Shown here: positions 24,941 to 32,543 of the stretch, piece after piece | Layout: each line of letters starts with the position of its first letter | Position numbering within the stretch: the first letter of the stretch is position 1 | Assembly: GCA_017577945.1 (NCBI GenBank) | Contig: PKQS01000009.1 | Coordinates: 310,001-374,000, forward strand | Origin: Bacillota bacterium | Lineage (GTDB): Bacteria; Bacillota; Limnochordia; Limnochordales; ZCTH02-B6 | Direction of reading: 5' to 3' | Length of the DNA stretch: 64,000 bases | Notes under the pieces: generated by a model | What the model was told of the DNA's origin: nothing | What the model saw: only the letters and a program-made list of their open reading frames with translations | Databases searched by the model: none | Program-made: the position numbers and the translations under genes

Positions 24941-26326
24941 TCAGCCCTTCTGGCCGTCGCCCAATCTCTCGGTGAGCTGGTCAAGGCCCTCCACCACGTC
25001 GCCGATGGTGATCCCGCCGGCGCCGGGATCGCCGTACGTCAGCGCCGTTTCCTCTTCCTTGGGCTCCGGCTTGGGCTTAGGCGGCTTCGGATTGACCGCC
25101 TTGATGCTCAGCCCGATGCGGCGCGCCTGCGGGTCGAGGTTGATGACCTTCACTTTCACGTGCTGGCCCGGCTGCACAACGTCGGTGACGTTTTCCACCC
25201 GGTGATTGGCGAGCTGCGAGATATGGACCAGACCCTCGACGCCGTCCTCCAGCTTCACGAAGGCGCCGAAGTCGACCGTGCGCGTGACTTCGCCCTCCAC
25301 GATCTGGCCTTCACTGTAGCGATCCGCGATGGTCAACCACGGATCGGGCTTGGCTCCCTTGAGGCTAAGCGAGATGCGCTCGCGCTCGGGATCGACCGCC
25401 AGCACCTTAACTTGGATTTCCTGACCCTCGCGCAGCACGTCCCGCGGGTGCTCGACCCGGCTGTAGGCCAGCTCCGACACGTGCAGCAGGCCTTCCACGC
25501 CGCCGCCGACATCGACGAACGCGCCGAAATCCGTGATCCGGCGAACGACGCCCGTGATGATCTGGCCGGCTTGTAGTTCGGAAAACGCCTTTTGCTTCGC
25601 CTGCTCCAGCTCTTCCTCGAGGAGCTGCTTGCGCGACAGGACGACGTTGCGGCGCTGCCGATCCAGCTCGATGATGCGAAACCGTAGCTTCTTCCCGACG
25701 TACTGGTCCAAGTCGTCGACAAAATTCAGGTCGACGTGCGACGCCGGCACGAAGCCGCGCACCCCGACGTCGACCAGCAAACCGCCTTTGACGCGAGCGA
25801 TGACGGTGGCTTCGAGCGGTTCCTTCGCTTCGTATTTCCTCGTCAGGATCTCCCAGGCCCGCCGTTCGTCCGCCCGCCGCTTGGAAACCACGACGGTGCC
25901 TTCATCTTCGTCGACGCGCAGTACCTGGACGTAGACTTTGTCGCCTTCCTTCAGCACGTCTTTGGGTGTCTGCCCTTCCGCCAGACCCAGCTCCGAAGCC
26001 GGGATGCGACCTTCGGACTTGTAGCCCACGTCGACGATGACTTCGTCGTCGCGGACTTGCACCACCCTGCCCTCGACGATCTGCCCACGCGTCAGCTTGC
26101 GGGCCGCTTCCTCGTATTGTTCCATCATCGCTTGCAGCATGGCCGCATCGTCGTCGTGGCCGGTCGCGCCCGCAGTGGCCGATTCCATGGACGAATCCTC
26201 AGCCGCTCCAACGCCGGACGGCTCGCCGCGGGAGTCGCCTGCCGGCTCACCCTGCACGAAGCCGTTTTCCTGCGAGGCCGCTTCGATGGTATACTCGTCC
26301 TTCTTGCTTTCGCTCAAATCCGTCAT
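24941..26326 (-). CDS. rpsA: 30S ribosomal protein S1 homologue
   Basis: The 461-aa protein has an acidic, low-complexity N-terminus of about 75 residues and then four S1/OB RNA-binding repeats, starting about residues 80, 165, 250 and 335. Each has the GQIVEGxV...VDVG...GLLHVSEL pattern; repeats 3 and 4 are the most typical ([22 protein letters not shown], in part). The C-terminus holds a [14 protein letters not shown] linker. Four repeats is the Firmicutes form rather than the six of Proteobacteria. It should bind mRNA and assist translation initiation. ATG 26324-26326 is preceded by TAGGGGGATGG. It sits downstream of cmk-plsC, as in Clostridia, but ispH is absent. Confidence 0.93.
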   Translation of the reverse strand: MTDLSESKKDEYTIEAASQENGFVQGEPAGDSRGEPSGVGAAEDSSMESATAGATGHDDDAAMLQAMMEQYEEAARKLTRGQIVEGRVVQVRDDEVIVDVGYKSEGRIPASELGLAEGQTPKDVLKEGDKVYVQVLRVDEDEGTVVVSKRRADERRAWEILTRKYEAKEPLEATVIARVKGGLLVDVGVRGFVPASHVDLNFVDDLDQYVGKKLRFRIIELDRQRRNVVLSRKQLLEEELEQAKQKAFSELQAGQIITGVVRRITDFGAFVDVGGGVEGLLHVSELAYSRVEHPRDVLREGQEIQVKVLAVDPERERISLSLKGAKPDPWLTIADRYSEGQIVEGEVTRTVDFGAFVKLEDGVEGLVHISQLANHRVENVTDVVQPGQHVKVKVINLDPQARRIGLSIKAVNPKPPKPKPEPKEEETALTYGDPGAGGITIGDVVEGLDQLTERLGDGQKG

Positions 26327-26370
26327 GCGCTTTCCATCCCCCTACAAGCATCGGCCAAACAGACTGTCCT

Positions 26371-26431
26371 CCCGCACACACTTCGAGCCGATCCGCATGA
26401 ATCCTGCTTAAATTGCGGTTGTTTGTGCGGG
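26371..26431 (-). promoter_or_regulatory. Inverted repeat upstream of rpsA
   Basis: Eight-base arms CCCGCACA (26371-26378) and TGTGCGGG (26424-26431) flank 45 nt in the rpsA 5' region. On the minus strand TTGCCA lies 17 nt from AATTTA across one arm, a weak promoter candidate. The repeat could be an mRNA leader stem or an operator. Confidence 0.3.
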
Positions 26432-26438
26432 TGGCAAT

Positions 26439-27125
26439 TCATTTCGACGCTTTTCCTTCAGCGGGATATCCTTTCCGTCCCGCCCACGCGTTATCAGCGC
26501 CCGCTCTCGTCCTGCCTCCTTCACCCGATTTGTTAAGCAACGCGAGCAGCGTTTCCTCGATGCGCCGGCTCACTTCGGTGATGGTGGCGCTGTCCACAGT
26601 TTCGGAGGCGAACGTCAGCGGTTCGCCCACCCGCACCCGGATGGGGACGCGGCGGGGGAACTTGCGGCCGCCCGCCAGCGCTTCGTATCCGCCCAGGATC
26701 ACCATCGGAATGATCGGCGCGCCCGAGTGCAGGGCCAGCAGGGCCGCGCCGCGCTGGAGCTCCAGCAGTTCGCCCGTCTTGCTGCGCGTTCCCTCGGGAA
26801 ACAGCGCGACCACGTGGCCTTCCTTCAGCACGTTCAGCGCGTGGCGAATGGCCTGGCGGTCGGACCGGCCTCGCCGTACGGGAAACGCATACGCCTTCCT
26901 CAGCAGCCAAGCCAGCCAGCGCTTTTCGAACAGTTCGGCCTTGGCCATAAAATGCAAGGGGCGGTCGAAGACAGCGCCCATGATAAACGGATCCAAGTAG
27001 TTGAGATGATTGCAGACGACGATGGCCGGGCCGGTCTTGGGCAAGTGGTCGGCGCCCTCGCAGGTCAGGGAGAAGTACTTTTTGAGGGGAGGGCCAATCA
27101 CTCGGCGCGCTACTTGGTAGAGCAC
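26439..27125 (-). CDS. plsC: 1-acyl-sn-glycerol-3-phosphate acyltransferase
   Basis: PlsC makes phosphatidic acid from lysophosphatidate at the membrane. The 228-aa protein has the acyltransferase motifs NHLNYLDP (NHx4D), then FPVRRGRSDRQAI, FPEGTRSKTGEL and APIIPMVI in the correct order. The N-terminus is a short amphipathic helix (VLYQVARRVIGPPLKKYF). I chose GTG 27125, 8 nt after AAAGGAG, so it starts inside the last codons of cmk (16-nt overlap). Together with plsY in the same cluster it covers two successive steps of phospholipid synthesis. Confidence 0.94.
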   Translation of the reverse strand: MLYQVARRVIGPPLKKYFSLTCEGADHLPKTGPAIVVCNHLNYLDPFIMGAVFDRPLHFMAKAELFEKRWLAWLLRKAYAFPVRRGRSDRQAIRHALNVLKEGHVVALFPEGTRSKTGELLELQRGAALLALHSGAPIIPMVILGGYEALAGGRKFPRRVPIRVRVGEPLTFASETVDSATITEVSRRIEETLLALLNKSGEGGRTRAGADNAWAGRKGYPAEGKASK

Positions 27126-27814
27126 GTACACTGCTCCTTTCGGACGATGTCGAGCACCAGCCGCACCACTTCGTCGACGCTCTTGTCGGTCGTGTCGATC
27201 TCTACCGCGTCGTCGGCCTTGCGCAGCGGCGAGACCGCGCGCTCCGCGTCGCGGCGATCCCGCTCTTCCAGGCTGCGCCGGATTTCCTCCAGCGACTGCC
27301 GGAATCCTTTGGCCTGCAGCTCCAGCCACCGCCGCTTGGCCCGCTCTTCGGCGGACGCGGTCAGAAACAGCTTCACGTCCGCGTCGGGAAACACCACCGT
27401 CCCGATGTCGCGGCCGTCCATGACCACGCCGCCCCGGCGGGCCATGGCCCGCTGCTGCTCGACGAGGCGGTGCCGGACGCCGGGCACGGCGGCCACGGGT
27501 GATGCGGCAGCTCCCACTTCCGGCGTGCGCAGCGCCTCGGTGACGTCTTCGCCATTCAGCAGCACCCGGTTCCCGCCGGGCGCCGGCTGCAGCTCGATGT
27601 GCAGCTGCTGCGCCAGCTCGGTCAGGGCTTGCTCGTCGTCCAGGGGAACGCCGGAGCGCAGCGCCGCCAGAGCGACGGCTCGGTACATGGCGCCCGTATC
27701 GATGTATGTATAGTTCAACGCTTGAGCGACCGCTTTCGCCACGGTGCTCTTGCCGGCCCCCGCGGGGCCGTCGATCGCGATAACGAGCTGTCGGTTGCCT
27801 GTCTTCCCTTCCAC
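27110..27814 (-). CDS. cmk: Cytidylate kinase
   Basis: Cmk phosphorylates CMP and dCMP using ATP. The 234-aa protein has the P-loop IDGPAGAGKST at about residues 14-24, then YIDTGAMYRAVAL, the CMP-binding block VMDGRDIGTVVFPDA, and FLTASAEERAKRRWLEL with a C-terminal IDTTDKSVDEVV, in family order. GTG 27814 is preferred, because GAAAGGA lies 11 nt upstream and the family N-terminus is near; ATG 27847 lacks a ribosome site. It is the first gene of the cmk-plsC pair, followed by rpsA. Confidence 0.95.
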   Translation of the reverse strand: MEGKTGNRQLVIAIDGPAGAGKSTVAKAVAQALNYTYIDTGAMYRAVALAALRSGVPLDDEQALTELAQQLHIELQPAPGGNRVLLNGEDVTEALRTPEVGAAASPVAAVPGVRHRLVEQQRAMARRGGVVMDGRDIGTVVFPDADVKLFLTASAEERAKRRWLELQAKGFRQSLEEIRRSLEERDRRDAERAVSPLRKADDAVEIDTTDKSVDEVVRLVLDIVRKEQCTCSTK

Positions 27815-27905
27815 GAACGCGCGTATCCTTTCCGCCCCGCTCGGCATATCAGATGTAACCTTTTTCGCCGCGCACCTCCCCGACACCTCGCCGCCGGGGC
27901 TCCTC

Positions 27906-28934
27906 CTAAGCGACCGCCGCCTTCAGCTTGCGTCCGACGACTAGGGCGACGGCGCTCACTTCCTGCATGAGCTGCCGGAACTGCTCGGGACGCAGCGACT
28001 GCAGCCCGTCGGAGAGGGCTCGGTCGGGCTCGGGATGCACTTCAATCATCAGCCCGTCGGCGCCGGCCGCCACGGCGGCGCGGGCCATAGGCGTCACGTA
28101 CTGCCACTTGCCCGTGCCGTGCGACGGATCGACGATGATGGGCAAGTGGCTCAGTTCCTTCACGACGGGCACCGCGCTCAAGTCCAGCGTGTTGCGCGTC
28201 GCCGTCTCGAACGTGCGGATGCCCCGCTCGCACAGCACCACGTTGGGATTGCCGGCGTTGATGATGTACTCGGCGGCCAGCAGCCACTCCTCGATGGTGG
28301 CGGCCAGGCCGCGCTTGAGCAGCACCGGCTTGCCCGCGCGGCCCACTTCCTTCAACAGGGCGAAGTTCTGCATGTTGCGGGCGCCGATTTGCAGCATATC
28401 GGCGTACTGAGCTACCAGCTCCACGTGGGCCGTGTCCATGACCTCCGTCACGACCGGCAGCCCCGTCTCGGCCCGGGCCAGCGCCAGCAGCCGCAACCCC
28501 TCCTCCTGCAGGCCCTGGAACGAATACGGCGACGTGCGCGGCTTGTACGCCCCGCCGCGCAGCAGCGTGGCCCCCGCGTCGCGCACGGCGCGGGCGACGC
28601 TGATAATCTGCTCCTCCGACTCCACCGCGCACGGTCCGGCGATCACGGCCAGCGTGTCGGCCCCGATTCGCGTTCCGCCCACGGTGACGACGGAAGGTTC
28701 CGGATGAAACTGCCGGCCGGCCAGCTTGTAGGGCTGGACGATCTTGACGCAACGCTCGACGCCGTCCATTGCCTGAATTTGCTGAACGGCGTCGGGCGTT
28801 ATCTCGCCCACCGCGCTCAGCACGGCGCGGTCCAAGCCCCGCGCCTCGTACACGGAAAGCCCGAACGCGCACAGCCGCTCACGCACCCGCTGGATTTGCT
28901 CGGGCGTCGCATCGCCGCGCATGACGACGATCAC
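27906..28934 (-). CDS. aroF: 3-deoxy-7-phosphoheptulonate synthase (DAHP synthase, AroF type with N-terminal ferredoxin-like domain)
   Basis: The enzyme condenses PEP with erythrose 4-phosphate, the first step of aromatic amino-acid synthesis. The 342-aa protein has an N-terminal regulatory-type domain (about residues 1-70, [14 protein letters not shown] ... [14 protein letters not shown]). The catalytic barrel follows with [25 protein letters not shown], the lysine-containing [11 protein letters not shown], and [11 protein letters not shown]. This is the Thermotoga/Firmicutes architecture in which the N-terminal domain mediates feedback control. I chose GTG 28934, with AAGGAGG 10 nt upstream; the longer frame to 29135 crosses a terminator-like hairpin. 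It is monocistronic, with a long leader. Confidence 0.94.
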   Translation of the reverse strand: MIVVMRGDATPEQIQRVRERLCAFGLSVYEARGLDRAVLSAVGEITPDAVQQIQAMDGVERCVKIVQPYKLAGRQFHPEPSVVTVGGTRIGADTLAVIAGPCAVESEEQIISVARAVRDAGATLLRGGAYKPRTSPYSFQGLQEEGLRLLALARAETGLPVVTEVMDTAHVELVAQYADMLQIGARNMQNFALLKEVGRAGKPVLLKRGLAATIEEWLLAAEYIINAGNPNVVLCERGIRTFETATRNTLDLSAVPVVKELSHLPIIVDPSHGTGKWQYVTPMARAAVAAGADGLMIEVHPEPDRALSDGLQSLRPEQFRQLMQEVSAVALVVGRKLKAAVA

Positions 28935-29343
28935 CGTGACGACTCCTCCTTCTCCCGTGGCGGCGCGCCGGCGGCTTGGGCCGCGACGTCGGCCCGCCCG
29001 AGCACGCCCGCCGCCTCGCCGCTGCGGGCGCCGACGGGCTCCCGGCAAGCACGCGGCCTCCCCATGGTATCTGTCGGGTTGGCTGGAAGGCATATAAAAA
29101 AGCGCTCTCGCACGCGGGCCGACGCGCAGCGCCATGGCCGGCGAGTCGTGGCGCGTGGGGCCGGAGCGACCGCGGGGCGCGGCAACGGCCGCGAAAAATC
29201 GGAAGAACGATGCGACGAACGTTGCTGCGAATTCATGGCACTATCATCTTACCGCACTTGCACGGTCAATTGAATCACAATGCAGGCATTGAATTGAGGT
29301 TCATCCTAGCAGAATGGTTTCGAGTTGTAAACAAAACAAGGGG
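28935..29343 (-). promoter_or_regulatory. DAHP synthase promoter and leader region
   Basis: This 409-nt gap between rluB and aroF holds no convincing gene. On the minus strand TTTACA (29326-29331), 17 nt, TAGGAT (29303-29308) is a good sigma-A promoter. TTGACC (29264-29269), 17 nt, TGATAG (29241-29246) is a second candidate. Farther on, a terminator-like stem-loop with six Ts lies about 160 nt before the aroF start. No T-box (TGGxACC) sequence and no Trp/Phe/Tyr-rich leader peptide were seen. Confidence 0.55.
29096..29132 (-). terminator. Terminator-like hairpin in the aroF leader (possible attenuator)
   Basis: On the minus strand GCGC (29129-29132) pairs with GCGC (29102-29105) and CGCG (29123-29126) with CGCG (29113-29116) across an asymmetric internal loop, followed by TTTTTT. 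It lies inside the presumed aroF leader, so it may attenuate transcription. Confidence 0.5.
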
Positions 29344-30078
29344 CTATTCGCCGCCGAGCCCCGTCGCCCGCCGCAGCGCGGCCAGCTCGGCCGCCGTCAG
29401 ATCGCGCCAAGCGCCCACCGGCAGGTGACCCAGCCGGACAGGGCCCACCGCCAGGCGCACCAGCCGCAGCACCGGGTGGCCGACGTACTGAAACATGCGC
29501 CGCACCTGGCGCTTGCGGCCTTCCAGGATGGCCAGCTCAACCACCGAGCGCTGCGGCGTGCGGCTCACAAGCCGCACGCGCGCGGGGGCGGTGAGGCCGT
29601 CCTCCAGCGGCACGCCGCGCGCGAGAAGCCGCAGCGCCTCGTCGCCCACGGCGCCCGCGACGGTGGCTCGATAGCGCTTTTCCACTTGAAAGCGCGGGTG
29701 CATGATGCGATACGCCAGCTCGCCGTCGTTGGTCAGCAGCAGCAACCCTTCGGTGTCGGCGTCGAGCCGGCCTACGGGAAACACGCGCTCCGTTACGCCC
29801 GCGAGCAGGTCCATGACGGTCGGGCGGCCTTGCGGGTCGTGCACGGTGGTTACGTAGCCCCGCGGTTTGTTGAGCGCAAGATAGCGCAGGCGTTGCTGGG
29901 GCCGCACGACCCTTCCGTCGACTTCGACGACGTCCGCCTCCGGGTCGACTTTCACGCCCAGCGCCGTCACCACGACGCCGTTGACCCGCACCCGGCCGGC
30001 CTGGATGATAGCCTCACAGGCCCGCCGTGACGCTACGCCGCAGCGAGCCAGGAATTTTTGCAGTCGTTCGGCGCCCAG
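29344..30078 (-). CDS. rluB: 23S rRNA pseudouridine synthase, RluB-like, with probable CTG start
   Basis: The 244-aa enzyme isomerises a uridine in 23S rRNA. It has an N-terminal S4 domain (ERLQKFLARCGVASRRACE at about residues 4-22, then VRVNGVVVTALG) and a catalytic domain with GRLDADTEGLLLLTNDGELA, which includes the catalytic Asp. LEGRKRQVRRMFQYVGHPV lies near the end. The S4 domain begins before any ATG, GTG or TTG: between the upstream in-frame TGA and ERLQKF only CTG codons occur. CTG 30078 has GGAGG 7 nt upstream and gives the normal family N-terminus. GTG 29991 would delete the S4 helix. It follows gerW. Confidence 0.9.
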   Translation of the reverse strand: MGAERLQKFLARCGVASRRACEAIIQAGRVRVNGVVVTALGVKVDPEADVVEVDGRVVRPQQRLRYLALNKPRGYVTTVHDPQGRPTVMDLLAGVTERVFPVGRLDADTEGLLLLTNDGELAYRIMHPRFQVEKRYRATVAGAVGDEALRLLARGVPLEDGLTAPARVRLVSRTPQRSVVELAILEGRKRQVRRMFQYVGHPVLRLVRLAVGPVRLGHLPVGAWRDLTAAELAALRRATGLGGE

Positions 30079-30114
30079 CGCCGACCCTCCTTGCCAGGAC
30101 CGCCCGGCCTTGGC

Positions 30115-30531
30115 TCAGGACGGCATGGGCGTCGTCGACGCGTCGTTCCCCCTTCCGTTGCGGAGGATGCCTTGCAGGCTGTCCATGACATCCGGCGCCA
30201 AGTCCAACAGGCGGTCGTAAATGGCTGCGTTTTTGTCGATGGTCATCAGGCGCAACTGGCCCGCGCCCACGACCAGAAACGCCACGGGCTGCAGCGAAAT
30301 GCCGGCGCCGCTGCCGCCCCCGAACGGAAAGCCGTTGTCCGACCCTTCGGCCTCGAACTCGGTGCCGCCTGCGGCGAAGCCAAACGACACCCGGGAGACC
30401 GGAACGACGACAGTGCCGTCGGGCGTTTCCACGGGGTCGCCCAGGATGGTGTTAACGTCCACCATGGCCTTCAGGCTTTCCATGGCGGTCTTCATCAGAC
30501 CTTCAATGGGATGCGGATGCTGCTCGCTCAC
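30115..30531 (-). CDS. GerW (YtfJ) family sporulation protein
   Basis: The 138-aa protein has HPIEGLMKTAMESLKAMVDVNTILG, the usual N-terminal block (shown here in part), then VIPVSRV-like VVPVSRVSFGF, a glycine-rich GFPFGGGSGAGISLQPVAFLVV and a C-terminal helix. These are the features of the GerW/YtfJ family. The B. subtilis member is a spore protein required for normal germination. GTG 30531 is preceded by GGGAG at 9 nt. It stands between scpB and rluB in a run of closely spaced minus-strand genes, a conserved neighbourhood in spore formers. Confidence 0.88.
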   Translation of the reverse strand: MSEQHPHPIEGLMKTAMESLKAMVDVNTILGDPVETPDGTVVVPVSRVSFGFAAGGTEFEAEGSDNGFPFGGGSGAGISLQPVAFLVVGAGQLRLMTIDKNAAIYDRLLDLAPDVMDSLQGILRNGRGNDASTTPMPS

Positions 30532-30593
30532 GGACTCCAGCTCCCTCTCCGGAGCCCCGCGGCCTAGAGCGCGAGCTCCTTGCAGTCTCGCGC

Positions 30594-31184
30594 TTAATCT
30601 GACCCGCCGGCACCCGATGTATGCGAGTCGCCTTCGCTTCCTTCCGCGCCTCCCTCCGGCAGCGGCGGCAAATCGGCCAACGAATTCAAGCCACACCATT
30701 GGAGAAACTTCTCGGTCGTCCGGTACAGAATCGGCCGCCCCGGCCCCTCCGCGCGCCCCGCCTCCTCGATGAGCTCCCGTTCCTGGAGCGACTGCACGGC
30801 CGACTCCGAGCGCACGCCGCGCAAATGGTCGATCTCGGCTCGGGTGATGGGCTGCTTGTAAGCGATGATGGCCAGCGTCTCCAAAGCCGCCCGGGACAAG
30901 GGCGGCGGCGGCTTGGGCGCGGACAGCCGCCCGACGAACGGCGCCAGCTCCGGTTTCGTCGCCAGCTGATAGCCGTGGCTGACTCGGACCAGGCACAGCC
31001 CACACCCCGGGTCGCTGGCCAGCTTGGCCGCCAGCAAGTCCGCAGCGGCCCGCACGTGGTCTTCGTCCCAACCCGTGAGCTCGGCCAGCTCCCGCGCCGT
31101 CATCGGTTCGGCGTTGACGAACAGCAGCGCCTCCAGCGCGGCCATGAGCTGCTCCAGCGTTTGTGGGATGTACGTCTGCTCCAC
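30594..31184 (-). CDS. scpB: Segregation and condensation protein B
   Basis: ScpB binds the ScpA kleisin and, with SMC, organises the chromosome. The 196-aa protein has two winged-helix domains: ALEALLFVNAEPMTARELAELTG at the N-terminus and ETLAIIAYKQPITRAEIDHLRGV in the second, both family landmarks. Residues after about 165 are an acidic Gly/Ser tail likely to be disordered. The start is GTG 31184 with AAGGGG upstream. It lies 12 nt downstream of scpA, so the two are coexpressed. Confidence 0.95.
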   Translation of the reverse strand: MEQTYIPQTLEQLMAALEALLFVNAEPMTARELAELTGWDEDHVRAAADLLAAKLASDPGCGLCLVRVSHGYQLATKPELAPFVGRLSAPKPPPPLSRAALETLAIIAYKQPITRAEIDHLRGVRSESAVQSLQERELIEEAGRAEGPGRPILYRTTEKFLQWCGLNSLADLPPLPEGGAEGSEGDSHTSGAGGSD

Positions 31185-31196
31185 AAGCCGACCCCT

Positions 31197-31925
31197 TTAC
31201 GCCGCGACGAGCTCCAAGTACAGCGCGCCGAACGGCTCGTCTTGCCGTACTCGCACGCTGCCGCGGTGCGCCAGCTCCAGCACCGCCAGGAACGTGACGA
31301 TCCACTCCCAGCGGGTGGCACGGCGGGAGAACAACGACTGAAAGGTCACGGCACCGCGCGCTTGCTGCAGCGCGCGGTGCACGCGCGCCATCGCGCCCCG
31401 CAGATCCACTTTCCGTAAGGCCGGCGGCTTCGCCGGTTCCGGCGACCGGCGGGCCAAGACCTCCAGAAACGTCTTCATCAGGAGCTGCACGTGAAAGCCG
31501 GGCGGCGGCCCCAGGTCGAAGCGCGCCCCGCCGGGCAGCAGCGGACGCGGCCGCAGCCCCAGCTGCGCCCGGGCCTCCGCCAGCTCCGCCAGCAGTTTGG
31601 CCGCTTCCTTGAACCGCTTGTATTCGGCCAGCTTTTGCCGCAGTTCCTCTTCCAGCGCGGCCGCCTCGGCCTCCTCCTCGGCGTCGTCCGGCTCCACGGC
31701 GTGCGGCAGCAGGTAGCGCGCTTTGATGCGCACCAGCAGGGCCGCCATGGCCAAGTACTCGCCGGCCTCCGCCAGTTCCACGCTGGGGACTTGCGCCAGG
31801 AAATCCAAATACTGGCGGGCGATCTCCGCCATGGACACCTTCCAGATATCCACTTCCTGCTTCTCTATCAGGTGCAGGAGCAGGTCCAGCGGCCCTTCGA
31901 AGACCGCCAGGCGTACTTGGTACAA
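31197..31925 (-). CDS. scpA: Segregation and condensation protein A
   Basis: ScpA is the kleisin that bridges SMC heads. The 242-aa protein begins YQVRLAVFEGPLDLLLHLIEKQ (shown in part), the diagnostic N-terminal SMC-binding motif. A Glu-rich middle (DDAEEEAEAAALEEELRQKL) follows, and a C-terminal winged-helix (VTFLAVLELAHRGSVRVRQ). TTG 31925 directly follows the TAG of the M50 protease gene, so initiation probably depends on coupling. It forms a pair with scpB. Confidence 0.94.
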   Translation of the reverse strand: MYQVRLAVFEGPLDLLLHLIEKQEVDIWKVSMAEIARQYLDFLAQVPSVELAEAGEYLAMAALLVRIKARYLLPHAVEPDDAEEEAEAAALEEELRQKLAEYKRFKEAAKLLAELAEARAQLGLRPRPLLPGGARFDLGPPPGFHVQLLMKTFLEVLARRSPEPAKPPALRKVDLRGAMARVHRALQQARGAVTFQSLFSRRATRWEWIVTFLAVLELAHRGSVRVRQDEPFGALYLELVAA

Positions 31926-32543
31926 CTAGCCCACCACCAGGCGGAAGACGGTGAGGTACACCGGCTGCAGGACGCGCACGACGGCGCCCGAGACGACCAG
32001 CAGCACGAGGATGACGGTTCCGTAGGACTCTAGGCGATAGTACTGCAGCGCGTACCTGCGCGGCAAGAGGCCCGCCAGCACTTTCGAGCCGTCCAGCGGC
32101 GGCAGCGGCAGCATGTTGAAGACGGCCAGCCAGATGTTGAGCTGAATGGCTACGACGAAAAACGCGGTCGTCGCCGCGGCGAAGTCCCGCGGCACCGCGT
32201 TGATGATCCACGGAGCCAGGCGGCTCAGTCCGAAAGCCAGCAGGATGTTGGACGCCGGTCCCGCCAGCGCCACCCACATCATGTCGCGACGGGGATTCTT
32301 GAACTGCGACGGGTCGACCATCACCGGCTTGGCCCAGCCGAACGAGAACAAGAACAGCATCAGCGTGCCGACGACGTCCAGATGGGCGAACGGATTCAGC
32401 GTCAGCCGGCCGTCGTATTTCGGACCGGGATCGCCCAACTTCACCGCCACCAGCGCGTGGGCGTATTCGTGGATGGCCAGTGCCAGCAAGACGGCGGCCG
32501 CGCGCAGGATCAGCGCGTCGAGTCCCAAATCCCGAATCAGCAC
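31926..32543 (-). CDS. M50 family site-2-type membrane metalloprotease
   Basis: The 205-aa protein has the zinc motif HEYAH at about residues 25-29 in a transmembrane helix and a second motif, NMLPLPPLDGSKVL, supplying the third ligand Asp. This is the compact five-to-six-helix YwhC/SREBP-type group without PDZ domain. It probably cleaves substrates inside the membrane; its target is unknown. The start is GTG 32543 (GGGAGG, 8 nt). It overlaps the 3' end of lysA by 7 nt and adjoins scpA directly, an arrangement common in Firmicutes. Confidence 0.92.
   Translation of the reverse strand: MLIRDLGLDALILRAAAVLLALAIHEYAHALVAVKLGDPGPKYDGRLTLNPFAHLDVVGTLMLFLFSFGWAKPVMVDPSQFKNPRRDMMWVALAGPASNILLAFGLSRLAPWIINAVPRDFAAATTAFFVVAIQLNIWLAVFNMLPLPPLDGSKVLAGLLPRRYALQYYRLESYGTVILVLLVVSGAVVRVLQPVYLTVFRLVVG

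Noticed and set aside
28935-29343. T-box or Trp/Phe/Tyr leader peptide upstream of aroF
   Set aside because: No TGGxACC antiterminator sequence, no AG-box, and the short frames present are Arg/Ala-rich without aromatic codon runs.
30115-32277. 720-codon minus-strand frame covering gerW, scpB and scpA
   Set aside because: Only its last 138 codons form a real gene (gerW). The rest is Gly/Ala/Arg-rich shadow of scpB, scpA and the M50 gene in another frame.
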